Of a stretch of DNA of 64,000 nt, positions 44,827 through 52,427 are shown piece after piece (the stretch's first letter is position 1; each line of letters opens with the position of its first letter). The notes beneath the pieces are model-generated. The model saw only the letters and a list, made by a program, of their open reading frames with translations. It did no database searches and was not told the DNA's origin. Both the position numbers and the translations under genes were made by a program. This stretch comes from Acinetobacter silvestris (GTDB taxonomy: Bacteria > Pseudomonadota > Gammaproteobacteria > Pseudomonadales > Moraxellaceae), in the NCBI RefSeq assembly GCF_002135235.1, contig NZ_NEGB01000003.1, forward strand, positions 1 to 64,000, read 5' to 3'.

Positions 44827-45900
44827 TTAAAATTTAATTGAAACGCTGGCAACTTTGTTTCTGTAAATCGCCTCAAGCACAATTTTTGCTAAATCATGGT
44901 TAATACCGGGCAACAAGGTCAGATCAGCAAGTGCTTTTTGGCATATTTTTTTACGATGATTTTCATCAGCTTCACGCGCAGCATTTGCATCGATTTCAGC
45001 CTGTGCTTTTGCTATTTGTTCAACTTCAATACGCTTACGTTCTGACTCAATCGCGTGTTGCTTGGCAATTTCAGCCTGTTTAGCATCATCAATAGCTTTT
45101 TGCTTTAATGCTTGTTCGCGTAATTCAGCAGCTTCTTTTTCAGCTTTTAAACGCGCCTCACGTTGCTCTGATTCAGCTTTTTCACGCTGAACTCGTTCAG
45201 CTTCAAAACGTGCTTTTTCTTCTGCTTCACGCTGAGCTTTTTCAGTCGCTTCGCGTGCAATTTGTGCATCACGCTCTTGTTGCAAACGGATCTGCTCGGC
45301 TTGACGTAAACGCTCTAATTCAGCTTGTTCAGATTCATATTTTTCACGTGTAGCAAGAGCAGTACGTAGAGCTTCAAGTGCTTCAAATTTCGCTAATTTG
45401 GCTTGTTCTTTGTATTCTTCTAATGCATCAGTAATTTCTGTATTTTCAATTTCAGAAATCATCCCTTTAATAAATGTGCTATCACGATTTTCACAAGCCT
45501 GTGGTGCAGACATAACGGCAAATGACACAATAAAAGCGCTGTGGCTTTCAACTCGATCTTTTTCTGCCTGTTCCCAAGCGTCACGCGGAGCAAGGATTTC
45601 ATTGCGAAGATCATCAAACTTTTTAACAGTACGAATACGATCATCATCAATGAGTTTGATTTGAGCTTTTTGCTCAGCAACCAAGTCTTTACCACACTTT
45701 TCAATAAGTACTTTTGATTTACTAATTTTTGCAGCCAAAGAGCCGATTTCTTCACGACCTTTACGTGTGGTCGCATCAGGTACAACTGAGCGAACTTGTT
45801 CAGCAATGCGATCAAATAAAATATCTGTACCATTAGTTGTTGAAAATGCCTGAACAATTACGTTCTGCTGTAATTCTTGTATTTCAAATTTAGCATTCAT
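44827..45900 (-). CDS. Coiled-coil phage protein (357 aa)
   Basis: Residues 1-150 are a mixed domain (DRIAEQVRSVVPDATTRKG, SKSKVLIEKCGKDLVAEQ). Residues about 165-310 are a long charged coiled coil rich in E, A, K, Q and R. A short C-terminal domain (ICQKALADLTLLPGIN...LAKIVLEAIYRNKV) follows. The build resembles DUF1351-type proteins found next to recT in other phages; the exact role is unknown, perhaps in recombination or DNA ends. Twelve bases before recT, same operon. Confidence 0.65.
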   Translation of the reverse strand: MNAKFEIQELQQNVIVQAFSTTNGTDILFDRIAEQVRSVVPDATTRKGREEIGSLAAKISKSKVLIEKCGKDLVAEQKAQIKLIDDDRIRTVKKFDDLRNEILAPRDAWEQAEKDRVESHSAFIVSFAVMSAPQACENRDSTFIKGMISEIENTEITDALEEYKEQAKLAKFEALEALRTALATREKYESEQAELERLRQAEQIRLQQERDAQIAREATEKAQREAEEKARFEAERVQREKAESEQREARLKAEKEAAELREQALKQKAIDDAKQAEIAKQHAIESERKRIEVEQIAKAQAEIDANAAREADENHRKKICQKALADLTLLPGINHDLAKIVLEAIYRNKVASVSIKF

Positions 45901-45910
45901 ATTCTTTTCC

Positions 45911-46306
45911 TTAAGCTGCTAGTTCTTTAATTTTTTCTTCTTCAAAATGCGCTTTAAGTATTTCATTTAGGCTTTCAACTTGATCTTTGGTTAAGAAAAA
46001 CGGTTGACCAATTTGAGCCAAAACATCATCAAAATCCCAAACCTTAGCGATGTTGTACTTAGCGACTTCAAGCTTGTCGTAATCCACATCGACATCGTTT
46101 TGTGGGTCATTTGTGCTGTTCCAGACCAATGAATCTATTGCTTCATTGGCCTCAATCACAGCCGAGATGCTTGAAGTAACTTTGCTGTAAGCTTTTTGAA
46201 CCAAATCGAAATAAACACGGGTGCCTTGAATCACAAAGTCATCACTGATTGAAAGCTCGGAAAATGTAGAGCCGATCTGCTCTGAAAATTTAGGGATTGC
46301 GTTCAT
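45911..46306 (-). CDS. Phage hypothetical protein (131 aa)
   Basis: Begins MNAIPKFSEQIGSTFSELS. Acidic and helical, no recognised domain. ATG 46306 overlaps the previous stop (ATGA). The open frame extends upstream to 46372, but that part is the previous gene in another frame. Second gene of the left operon. Confidence 0.6.
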   Translation of the reverse strand: MNAIPKFSEQIGSTFSELSISDDFVIQGTRVYFDLVQKAYSKVTSSISAVIEANEAIDSLVWNSTNDPQNDVDVDYDKLEVAKYNIAKVWDFDDVLAQIGQPFFLTKDQVESLNEILKAHFEEEKIKELAA

Positions 46307-46527
46307 TTTGAAACTCCCATCTTCGCCACAGCATTTTGATGCGCTGTGCAACTGAATAGACCACCACCACAAACAGCAATGGCAACAATTGAAGCAAGGA
46401 CTAAACCTGACTTAGATTTATATTTCACCGTGTTGTTAGGTGTAGGGTGTTGGAACAAACGTGGGGTCGTTTGACTATGAACTTTGGAAAAGCTCGCAGT
46501 TTGACTCTGGATAGGGTTTTGATTCAT
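46303..46527 (-). CDS. Small phage membrane protein (74 aa), first gene of left operon
   Basis: Begins MNQNPIQSQTASFSKVHSQT. It has a basic, polar N-terminal half and one membrane helix (SGLVLASIVAIAVCGGGLF). It is first after the predicted PL promoter, the position of lambda N, but its hydrophobic helix argues against an antiterminator. Met at 46533 is an alternative start. Function unknown. Confidence 0.55.
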   Translation of the reverse strand: MNQNPIQSQTASFSKVHSQTTPRLFQHPTPNNTVKYKSKSGLVLASIVAIAVCGGGLFSCTAHQNAVAKMGVSK

Positions 46528-46597
46528 AATCATCTCGCTAGTTAGCAAAAGCACATTTGATTGAAGGTCGGTGTGCTTTTTGTTTGTCTGTGAGATA

Positions 46598-46626
46598 AAT
46601 ATCGCATTTCCGATATTGGTAGTCAA
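46598..46626 (-). promoter_or_regulatory. Candidate PL promoter
   Basis: Read leftward: -35 TTGACT (46626-46621) and -10 GATATT (46603-46598), 17 bases apart. It points into the left operon, and one operator-like site lies between and over its elements. Confidence 0.7.
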
Positions 46627-46660
46627 TAGGTAATCCGATTTAAATATAGAAAAACCGATA
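46600..46660. promoter_or_regulatory. Left operator OL: three 16-bp sites
   Basis: Three sites of the form WATCG-N6-CKATW: TATCGCATTTCCGATA (46600-46615), and, read on the minus strand, AATCGGATTACCTATT (46640-46625) and TATCGGTTTTTCTATA (46660-46645). The same motif occurs three times near the repressor gene (48450-48512). The first two overlap the PL candidate. Confidence 0.8.
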
Positions 46661-46694
46661 TTATTTTATTTTTATGTTTTAATAGACAAAAGAA

Positions 46695-46713
46695 AACCCA
46701 CACTGGGTGGGTT
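46695..46713 (-). terminator. Terminator of the repressor/rex-position transcript
   Basis: AACCCAC / GTGGGTT stem with a 5-base loop; on the minus strand it is followed by TTTTCTTTTG. It ends the leftward transcript from the repressor just before the left operators. Confidence 0.7.
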
Positions 46714-46729
46714 GGATGGAAAAATGATA

Positions 46730-47668
46730 TTAGAGATCTAGAGATTCTTGTTTGATAATTTTATGTTCAATAACATTTAATACCTCGTATTCTGATTTCA
46801 GTTTTCCATGAGCAAGAGTTTGAGTCGTTTTTAATTTTACTTTTAAGAGGTCTCCTTTGCCAAACCTCAATTGCCCATTATCAACATCACAAAGAAAATC
46901 TTCATCGGAAATAGTTGCATGGAAAATTGTTTTCCCGTTACTAAATTTCCACTTGTTTTTCTCTTTAAATGATAACGATTCTATTTGAAGGTATGTTTCT
47001 GAAATATCTGAGTTTAAGTCATCTTCTGGATTTTGATATTTAAAATACTCTGTCTCGGCCTTGTCGATAAATACTTCAACAACATCCTTACTCATATCTT
47101 TTACAACATAAAAAGAATCAATACCATCCTTGGTTAATGGCTCTAACATCTTTCCAATATCACTCGCAATTACCTTGCTTCGATAGAGCTTTAAAACTCC
47201 TTTATCCACTTCAATATATTCGGTCTCAGTGTAATAAACCTTTACACCCTCTGAAGATTCTTCAATTTTAACTGGGCGATTACCTTTTAATTTTTTGTAT
47301 AATTGAATTACACCAATTGTAGTGCCACCAAACATACCTATTAGAGAAAGAATTCCACTCGCATTTGCCAGTGCTGTAGCATTACTACCTGACAGTAAAT
47401 CTTTAATTTGATTCACCCAAGCCAAATGCTCAATAAACTCAATTCCAAAACTTCCAGCCTTAAAGTTGGCCTTAACTTTTAACTGTACCTCTAGCTTATC
47501 CCCATTAAGCTCTTGGTTTGCATGAATGAGTAAATCATTAATAGCCATCATGGCAGGCGCAAGATCTCGAACATCCATAAGGTGCTCATCAAGTGCTTTG
47601 CCATCATAAACCACATGGAATCTCTCAGTCATATCATCTTCAATCAAGTTCGTTTTGGTTGTTGTCAT
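46730..47668 (-). CDS. Unknown protein in the lambda rex position (312 aa)
   Basis: I do not recognise a family. The N-terminal 80 residues are soluble (ERFHVVYDGKALDEHLMDVR, LAPAMMAINDLLIHANQEL). One glycine-rich hydrophobic segment follows (TALANASGILSLIGMFGGTTIGVIQLYKK, about residues 95-125), then a long soluble beta-rich C-terminal part (LRFGKGDLLKVKLKTTQTL). It lies between the repressor and OL, on the repressor's strand, and ends at its own terminator. It is therefore probably transcribed with the repressor from PRM in the lysogen, as rexAB is in lambda. Superinfection exclusion or defence is possible, but inferred only from position. Confidence 0.7.
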   Translation of the reverse strand: MTTTKTNLIEDDMTERFHVVYDGKALDEHLMDVRDLAPAMMAINDLLIHANQELNGDKLEVQLKVKANFKAGSFGIEFIEHLAWVNQIKDLLSGSNATALANASGILSLIGMFGGTTIGVIQLYKKLKGNRPVKIEESSEGVKVYYTETEYIEVDKGVLKLYRSKVIASDIGKMLEPLTKDGIDSFYVVKDMSKDVVEVFIDKAETEYFKYQNPEDDLNSDISETYLQIESLSFKEKNKWKFSNGKTIFHATISDEDFLCDVDNGQLRFGKGDLLKVKLKTTQTLAHGKLKSEYEVLNVIEHKIIKQESLDL

Positions 47669-47769
47669 AGTGTATCAATCAATGTTTGTAGTTTCATTAT
47701 GAGTTTGACAATAGTTGTCGTTCTGCTTTCTATCCGGTCCAAAGGACTGCGTCGGGTTCACAGTTTATT

Positions 47770-48429
47770 TTAATTCGTTTTTGTTCTGCGTTTTGCACGA
47801 TATGTATAACGAACACAGTCAACAACTTGCCCAACAAAATTGCAATCCTCATCAAGCGGTATAATATTTGGCTTAAACTCGGGATTCAGTGCTTGAAGGT
47901 ATCTAGCGCCATCGGTTTCGATAACTAATTTTTTGAATGTTGCATCCTCAAACCTTCTAACAACAATCATGTCACCTGATTGCATATCATTGTAATAAAC
48001 ATCTGGATCTACAAGGATGTAATCACCTTCAAGAAAGTCAGGACTATTACTAATTCCTTGAACTTTTAGATAAAAGCAGTTTGTACACTCGTCTGGGAGT
48101 GGTAGCCATTCTTCCACTTGAGACATGTCGATAGATTCAACATTAGTAAAAGTTCCAGCCTGAACCCAAGAGAGAACAGGGGCCATATTGGGTTTAACTA
48201 TTACAACATTAGATGGCTCTAAGGTATCACCAACGATCCCTTTCTTGAGCTCCTCAGCGGTAACACCTAGTGCATTAGCTAACTCTAAAATTGAACCGGT
48301 TGATTTTGCATTTCCTGTTTCCAGATCTGAAATAACAGATTGCTTGACACCTGATTTTTGTGCCAAGTCTTTTTGAGTCATCTTCTTTGCTTTACGTATT
48401 TTTTTTAAATTTTCGCCCAAAGTGCTCAT
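47770..48429 (-). CDS. CI-like phage repressor (HTH plus S24 peptidase)
   Basis: The 219-residue protein has an N-terminal helix-turn-helix (MTQKDLAQKSGVKQSVISDLE) and a C-terminal LexA/UmuD-type S24 domain: the cleavage-site alanine-glycine is plausible at QAGTF, the serine in GISNSPDFLEGDYILV and the lysine in EDATFKKLV. Such repressors hold lysogeny and self-cleave on RecA activation. It faces cro across three operator-like sites. Confidence 0.9.
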   Translation of the reverse strand: MSTLGENLKKIRKAKKMTQKDLAQKSGVKQSVISDLETGNAKSTGSILELANALGVTAEELKKGIVGDTLEPSNVVIVKPNMAPVLSWVQAGTFTNVESIDMSQVEEWLPLPDECTNCFYLKVQGISNSPDFLEGDYILVDPDVYYNDMQSGDMIVVRRFEDATFKKLVIETDGARYLQALNPEFKPNIIPLDEDCNFVGQVVDCVRYTYRAKRRTKTN

Positions 48430-48447
48430 GAATTTATCTCAACTATC

Positions 48448-48475
48448 ATTATCGGAATTCTGATACATATTCCAA
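48448..48475 (-). promoter_or_regulatory. Candidate PRM promoter
   Basis: Read leftward: -35 TTGGAA (48475-48470) and -10 GATAAT (48453-48448), 16 bases apart, about 20 bases before the repressor start. The outermost operator site overlaps its -10 region. Confidence 0.6.
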
Positions 48476-48512
48476 TCGGTTTGGCTATTGTATTAATATC
48501 GGAAAACCTATA
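48450..48512. promoter_or_regulatory. Right operator OR: three 16-bp sites
   Basis: TATCGGAATTCTGATA (48450-48465), AATCGGTTTGGCTATT (48474-48489) and TATCGGAAAACCTATA (48497-48512), with spacings of 8 and 7 bases. They share the motif of the left operator sites. The third overlaps the PR candidate, the first the PRM candidate, as in lambda. Confidence 0.82.
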
Positions 48513-48516
48513 TATT
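48488..48516 (+). promoter_or_regulatory. Candidate PR promoter
   Basis: TTGTAT (48488-48493) and TATATT (48511-48516), 17 bases apart, about 25 bases before the cro-like start. Confidence 0.6.
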
Positions 48517-48540
48517 TATTAAAAATATAGGAGCCTCCAC

Positions 48541-48741
48541 ATGAATCAGTGGCAAGCAAAAATCATCGACCTTAAAGAAAAAGGCCTAACCCAAAACCAA
48601 ATCGCAGACGGAATGGATTGTTCCCAAAATTACGTAAGTAATTTAGAGAATGGTAAATGCGGAAAGAACCTTGGTTACGAGAAGGGTAAAAATCTCGAAA
48701 AATTATGGGCAGAACATTGCTCACCACATAAAGCTTCGTAG
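48541..48741 (+). CDS. Cro-like helix-turn-helix protein
   Basis: The 66-residue protein is essentially one helix-turn-helix (LKEKGLTQNQIADGMDCSQNYVSNLENG). It is divergent from the repressor and first after PR, the position of Cro. AGGAG site 8 bases before ATG. It probably binds the operator sites at 48450-48512. Confidence 0.8.
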   Translation: MNQWQAKIIDLKEKGLTQNQIADGMDCSQNYVSNLENGKCGKNLGYEKGKNLEKLWAEHCSPHKAS

Positions 48742-48749
48742 GTGAATTT

Positions 48750-49025
48750 ATGAGTCTTGATAAAAAATCTACACATGTTCGTTTGTCTCCTGAAATCCAT
48801 GATCGGGCAAAAACACTTGCTGCTATTAAGGGTAAAGATCTTGCTCAGTACCTCGCTTACCTTCTTGAAAAAGAAATCGTAGGTGAGTGGCATGTCCTTA
48901 ATTTACAAGCAAAATCTTTTGAGCGCTTGGGATTGACAGGGTTAATACGGGATTTAAGTACAGAAGTGTGGGATTCAGAGGGATCGGAAGGGATTCACAT
49001 TAATTCTGATAAAGAAAAAGCCTGA
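48750..49025 (+). CDS. Ribbon-helix-helix-like phage regulator
   Basis: The 91-residue protein starts with a pattern like Arc/CopG proteins (STHVRLSPEIHDRAKTLAAIKGKDLAQYLAYLLEKEI): a beta strand then two helices. The remainder is unassigned. It stands where lambda has cII and may be the second early regulator. Followed by a hairpin. Confidence 0.6.
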   Translation: MSLDKKSTHVRLSPEIHDRAKTLAAIKGKDLAQYLAYLLEKEIVGEWHVLNLQAKSFERLGLTGLIRDLSTEVWDSEGSEGIHINSDKEKA

Positions 49026-49042
49026 TGGTTGAGATCAGGCTT
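49018..49042 (+). terminator. Hairpin after the RHH gene
   Basis: AAGCCTGAT / ATCAGGCTT, nine pairs with a 7-base loop, starting within the last codons of the gene. The T-run is weak (TTCTT), so it is likely a partial terminator, comparable to lambda tR1 in place. Confidence 0.6.
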
Positions 49043-49070
49043 CTTAATTCAAAACTTGAGAGCATTGAAC

Positions 49071-50108
49071 ATGAAATCAAATTTAGCACACAAGCAGAAG
49101 GTTGACAACGGAATATCGTTGCATCCATCGACTGCTAAAAAATTAGAGCGACAAGCTATGTCTATTAAGTTTGACAGAGGCTACGTCATGTCAAGCAGGC
49201 TTTATCGCTACGAAGTCCGTCCATTTTTGAGTGACGCTGCCAAGAATATTTATGCGGAGTTAGAAGACCGTATAAATGGCTACAAGGATAAGAAAACTGA
49301 TCATGTGAGTTACTCTCAGCTCCAAGGTGGCAAACTCGAAGGTTCTAAAAAGTTAAGCACAACTACAGTTGCTAAAGGCTTAAAAGAGTTGCTTGAATTG
49401 GGTGTGATTTCTATCGTTACTGAGAACAGTCGCAAGGGTAATGAATACCAAATTAATGAGGTTTCATTGGTTGACCACTTTAGTAATGAAAGTACCACTT
49501 TAGAAAGTAAAGTACTACAGAAAGTAAAGCGCCAGCACTTTAGTAATGAAAGCGCTAGCACTTTAGAAAGTAAAGACACAATAGAATTACTTTATAGAAT
49601 TACTTTTATAGAATTATTAAATAATACCATTCGGGCTAAAAATCCTCTGCAAGTAAATTTCTTTGAATACCAAGAAATCAAAAAACAGAATCTTCTTGAT
49701 CAACAAAAATTAGAGGTTGAGCAAAAAGTAAAATCTGCTGCTGAGCGCAAAGAGAAGACTCGTAAGTTGTCATTCGATGAAGTTATGGATTTGACTAAAA
49801 CCAATATCCAAAAACTCTGCACGCCAAATCTTTGGGAGCAGTTTGTCACTAACCGCTCTGAATACAAAAAATCGGCACTGACTAAAAATGCACTCAAGAC
49901 TATCCATGATGAATTCAAAGCATGGGGAGTTGAGAAATCAGATATTTCCTTGAAAACGGCAATCAAGGGTAATCACCAAGGATTATTTGAACCTCGTATC
50001 TCAACAAGTGGCAACTTCGGATACCAAACCCAAGCATCAACTCGAATGTCTGAAATTCAAGAATTAATCGCACAAGAGGAGCAAGGCAATGCAACTTACG
50101 GCTTCTAA
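49071..50108 (+). CDS. Phage replication initiation protein (lambda O position)
   Basis: The 345-residue protein has a winged-helix-like middle (SKKLSTTTVAKGLKELLELGVISIVTENSRKGNEYQINEV), then two short related stretches (HFSNESTTLESK and HFSNESASTLESK), a coiled coil and a C-terminal helical domain. The plan resembles phage replication proteins of the O/DnaD type, and the P-like gene follows with overlap. ATG 49071 is chosen; the longer frame from 49029 is within the hairpin. Confidence 0.65.
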   Translation: MKSNLAHKQKVDNGISLHPSTAKKLERQAMSIKFDRGYVMSSRLYRYEVRPFLSDAAKNIYAELEDRINGYKDKKTDHVSYSQLQGGKLEGSKKLSTTTVAKGLKELLELGVISIVTENSRKGNEYQINEVSLVDHFSNESTTLESKVLQKVKRQHFSNESASTLESKDTIELLYRITFIELLNNTIRAKNPLQVNFFEYQEIKKQNLLDQQKLEVEQKVKSAAERKEKTRKLSFDEVMDLTKTNIQKLCTPNLWEQFVTNRSEYKKSALTKNALKTIHDEFKAWGVEKSDISLKTAIKGNHQGLFEPRISTSGNFGYQTQASTRMSEIQELIAQEEQGNATYGF

Positions 50109-50814
50109 TCAAAATCTTGGTCCAATTAATTCAGCACAGCTCGTTGGTGTGTTCAAGGCAATTGCACCACGTTCATTTGAAAAAACTTTTGATGGTGTGG
50201 CTACAGCACAAATCAATACCGCAATGAAAATCTGTATCGATGGATTAACTCACGATCAAGTGAATTTTGGCTTATCTCAAGTTCGTGATAACGGTTTTTG
50301 TCCAGATCCTGCCATGTTCCGCAAGTGGTGCCTAGGAATCACTGGTTTTGGTACTGAGCAACAGCGCTTACAAGATTCATTCAAAGGTAAGCATGCAGCA
50401 CTGGCAAACATCATCAAATGGGCAGGTGATAACAATCACTCAATCACCAATGCTGAAAAAGAATCGTATGACCGCTGCTATGAAATGTTTACGAATATCA
50501 AATGGGCTAAGAACACAGACCGAGCTATGTATCTGGCTTATGAAGCATTCAAAGATAACTACGCTGATGTGATTCAAGAGTTCTCTACAACAGGCGTTAA
50601 TCAGGCGATTTGGGTTAAGCCTGAAGCGATTGAAGACAAGCAATTAAGCGATCTTTTTCGCCCAATACCTAAATCAATGCTGCCAGAGCAATCATCAGAA
50701 GAAAAAGCATGGATTGAAACTCGCACTAAGGAATTACAGGGAAAAGGATTGAGTTTTCCAAAAGCATTACTTCAAGCGGGTAGTGAATATCAGCGTTTAG
50801 GGGGTGGGGTGTGA
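50089..50814 (+). CDS. Lambda P-like replication protein (helicase loader position)
   Basis: The 241-residue protein has the features of phage replication protein P: FKAIAPRSFEKTFDGVATAQINTAMKICIDGLTHDQVNFGLSQVR and FCPDPAMFRKWC near the N-terminus. It probably brings host DnaB helicase to the origin. It overlaps the previous gene by 20 bases. The next gene starts at GTG within its stop (GTGA). Confidence 0.72.
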   Translation: MQLTASNQNLGPINSAQLVGVFKAIAPRSFEKTFDGVATAQINTAMKICIDGLTHDQVNFGLSQVRDNGFCPDPAMFRKWCLGITGFGTEQQRLQDSFKGKHAALANIIKWAGDNNHSITNAEKESYDRCYEMFTNIKWAKNTDRAMYLAYEAFKDNYADVIQEFSTTGVNQAIWVKPEAIEDKQLSDLFRPIPKSMLPEQSSEEKAWIETRTKELQGKGLSFPKALLQAGSEYQRLGGGV

Positions 50815-51593
50815 ATGCATTCGGCAAGATACTTCAAAGTTCAATACCGACTCTTGTTTCAGACTTTGTAATCAGTAGTTATGGCGGTGGCACAAATTCA
50901 ACTGCATTGCTCATTGAGTGCGTAAAGCGCGGCATTAGAATCGATATGATTTTGTTTGCAGACACCGGTGGTGAGAAGCCACATACATACTTATACCTTG
51001 AGTATTTTTCGAAGTGGCTTGTGTCAAAAGGCTATCCAGCAATTCGAGTTGTCAAAGCTCCGATCAAATCGTTGGAACAAGACTGTCTTGACCGTAAAGC
51101 TTTGCCAAGTGTCGCATACGGTTTTAAGACGTGCAGTCAGAGATTCAAGGTTCAACCACAGGATAAGTTGTTAAATAACAGCTTTATTGTTACTGCTCGT
51201 CTAGTGAAGTTGATCGGCTTTGATGCTGATGAGCCACAACGAGCGAATAAAACATACGACGATAAGTACACACGCATGTATCCACTGATTGATTGGAATA
51301 TGGGTCGTGATGAGTGTATTCAGTCGATTGAAAATGAAGGTTTAGCTTTGCCGGGCAAGTCTGCTTGTTATTTCTGCCCTAATTCTAAAATTTCAGAAAT
51401 CAAATGGCTTGAACAGGTTCATCCGGATTTGCTGCAAAAAGCTTTAGCAATGGAAGCTCAAGCGGATCTAACAGAAATAAAGGGATTGGGTCGTAACTTT
51501 AGTTGGAAATCTATTTATCAACAACAGGACGCATTCATGAATCACTTTGTGCCAGATACGCCTTGTGATTGCTATGAGGGAGAAGTGGCATGA
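50811..51593 (+). CDS. PAPS-reductase-family (PP-loop) phage protein
   Basis: The 260-residue protein has a PP-loop (VISSYGGGTNSTALLIEC; SxGGGxNS), MILFADTGGEKPHTY, and a cysteine pair in GKSACYFCPNSK with more cysteines in DTPCDCYEG near the C-terminus. PP-loop enzymes activate sulfate, tRNA or DNA through an adenylate. Such genes are common in phage early regions but their task is not settled; DNA modification or sulfur transfer is possible. Start is GTG overlapping the stop of P. Confidence 0.7.
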   Translation: MNAFGKILQSSIPTLVSDFVISSYGGGTNSTALLIECVKRGIRIDMILFADTGGEKPHTYLYLEYFSKWLVSKGYPAIRVVKAPIKSLEQDCLDRKALPSVAYGFKTCSQRFKVQPQDKLLNNSFIVTARLVKLIGFDADEPQRANKTYDDKYTRMYPLIDWNMGRDECIQSIENEGLALPGKSACYFCPNSKISEIKWLEQVHPDLLQKALAMEAQADLTEIKGLGRNFSWKSIYQQQDAFMNHFVPDTPCDCYEGEVA

Positions 51594-51859
51594 ACCTTTC
51601 AAAACAAGAATTTTTAAACACGGCTGATTCAGCTAAATACATTCAAGACAAACGTAAATTGCGTGCTGAGCTTGAAGCGGAAATGGCAAAGTTTTTGAAA
51701 CGTGGTGGGGAGATCAAACAGGCAGTAAGTCAAATATACAAAGCTAAGCACGGTACTGCGGATCAATACAGAAAGCGTTCATGTCGATGTGATGTGTGTG
51801 TCGCTTGGGCTTTGGATAATGGCGTGATCAAGTTAACAACAATAAAGGCGAGAGTATGA
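51590..51859 (+). CDS. Phage hypothetical protein (89 aa), cysteine motif
   Basis: Helical N-terminus with a coiled-coil-like stretch (DKRKLRAELEAEMAKFL). The C-terminal part contains RSCRCDVCVAW, a short cysteine cluster, preceded by KHGTADQYRKR. No family recognised. It overlaps both neighbours by ATGA. Confidence 0.6.
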   Translation: MNLSKQEFLNTADSAKYIQDKRKLRAELEAEMAKFLKRGGEIKQAVSQIYKAKHGTADQYRKRSCRCDVCVAWALDNGVIKLTTIKARV

Positions 51860-52098
51860 ACGGTTTAACGATAGAGCAGATAGATGAGCTAAATATCTTC
51901 GACAAATTCATAAATTCAGGCGGCTTTGAAGCTGCAATTCAACAGCAGCTGAAAAGTGAAATAACTAATTGTTCTGCAAAAGAATCATGTGAGATTGGCG
52001 ACACCGATTCATGCACCGACAATCTCTCCCATTTCACCGACCATTGCACCGACATCCGCAACCACATTAGCCCTTTGACTGGAGTGATTGAGCGATGA
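51856..52098 (+). CDS. Phage hypothetical protein (80 aa)
   Basis: Begins MNGLTIEQIDELNIFDKF. The middle is rich in Cys, Asp, Thr and His (DTDSCTDNLSHFTDHCTDI). No family recognised. It ends in GVIER, the same five residues as the next gene, because an 18-base segment is repeated there. Confidence 0.55.
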   Translation: MNGLTIEQIDELNIFDKFINSGGFEAAIQQQLKSEITNCSAKESCEIGDTDSCTDNLSHFTDHCTDIRNHISPLTGVIER

Positions 52099-52427
52099 GT
52101 CGTTTAGAGAAGAAATTAGATAAACGTGCCAAAGAATTGTTAATTAAGTCGGGAGTGGTTGATGCATCTGAGTTTGAAAAGCTTGACGGTCACTGGGTCA
52201 TGTATCAGCTATCGGGCGGTTGGGAATATCAAGAATACGATGAAGTAAGTCCTTTTAATTATTTATTCGGCTTGGTTTGTGATGCATGTGTTTCGATAAC
52301 TGCGGAAGACGATGACTCTGAAGCTGGTTATCACATTGAGTACATAGAGAAGATCAAGTTTGACAAAAGCATTATCAATACTTTCAAGATATTCAAAAGC
52401 GAATATATGGGAGTGATTGAGCGATGA
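52095..52427 (+). CDS. Phage hypothetical protein (110 aa)
   Basis: Mixed alpha/beta, acidic; begins MSRLEKKLDKRAKELLIKSG. No family recognised. Overlaps both neighbours by ATGA; ends in GVIER like the preceding gene. Confidence 0.55.
   Translation: MSRLEKKLDKRAKELLIKSGVVDASEFEKLDGHWVMYQLSGGWEYQEYDEVSPFNYLFGLVCDACVSITAEDDDSEAGYHIEYIEKIKFDKSIINTFKIFKSEYMGVIER

Noticed and set aside
45108..45857. Open frames opposite or out of frame within the coiled-coil gene
   Set aside because: They follow from the biased E/A/K/Q codons; leucine/histidine-rich products without ribosome sites.
46303..46527. First gene of the left operon as a lambda N antiterminator
   Set aside because: It contains a clear membrane helix and no arginine-rich RNA-binding motif.
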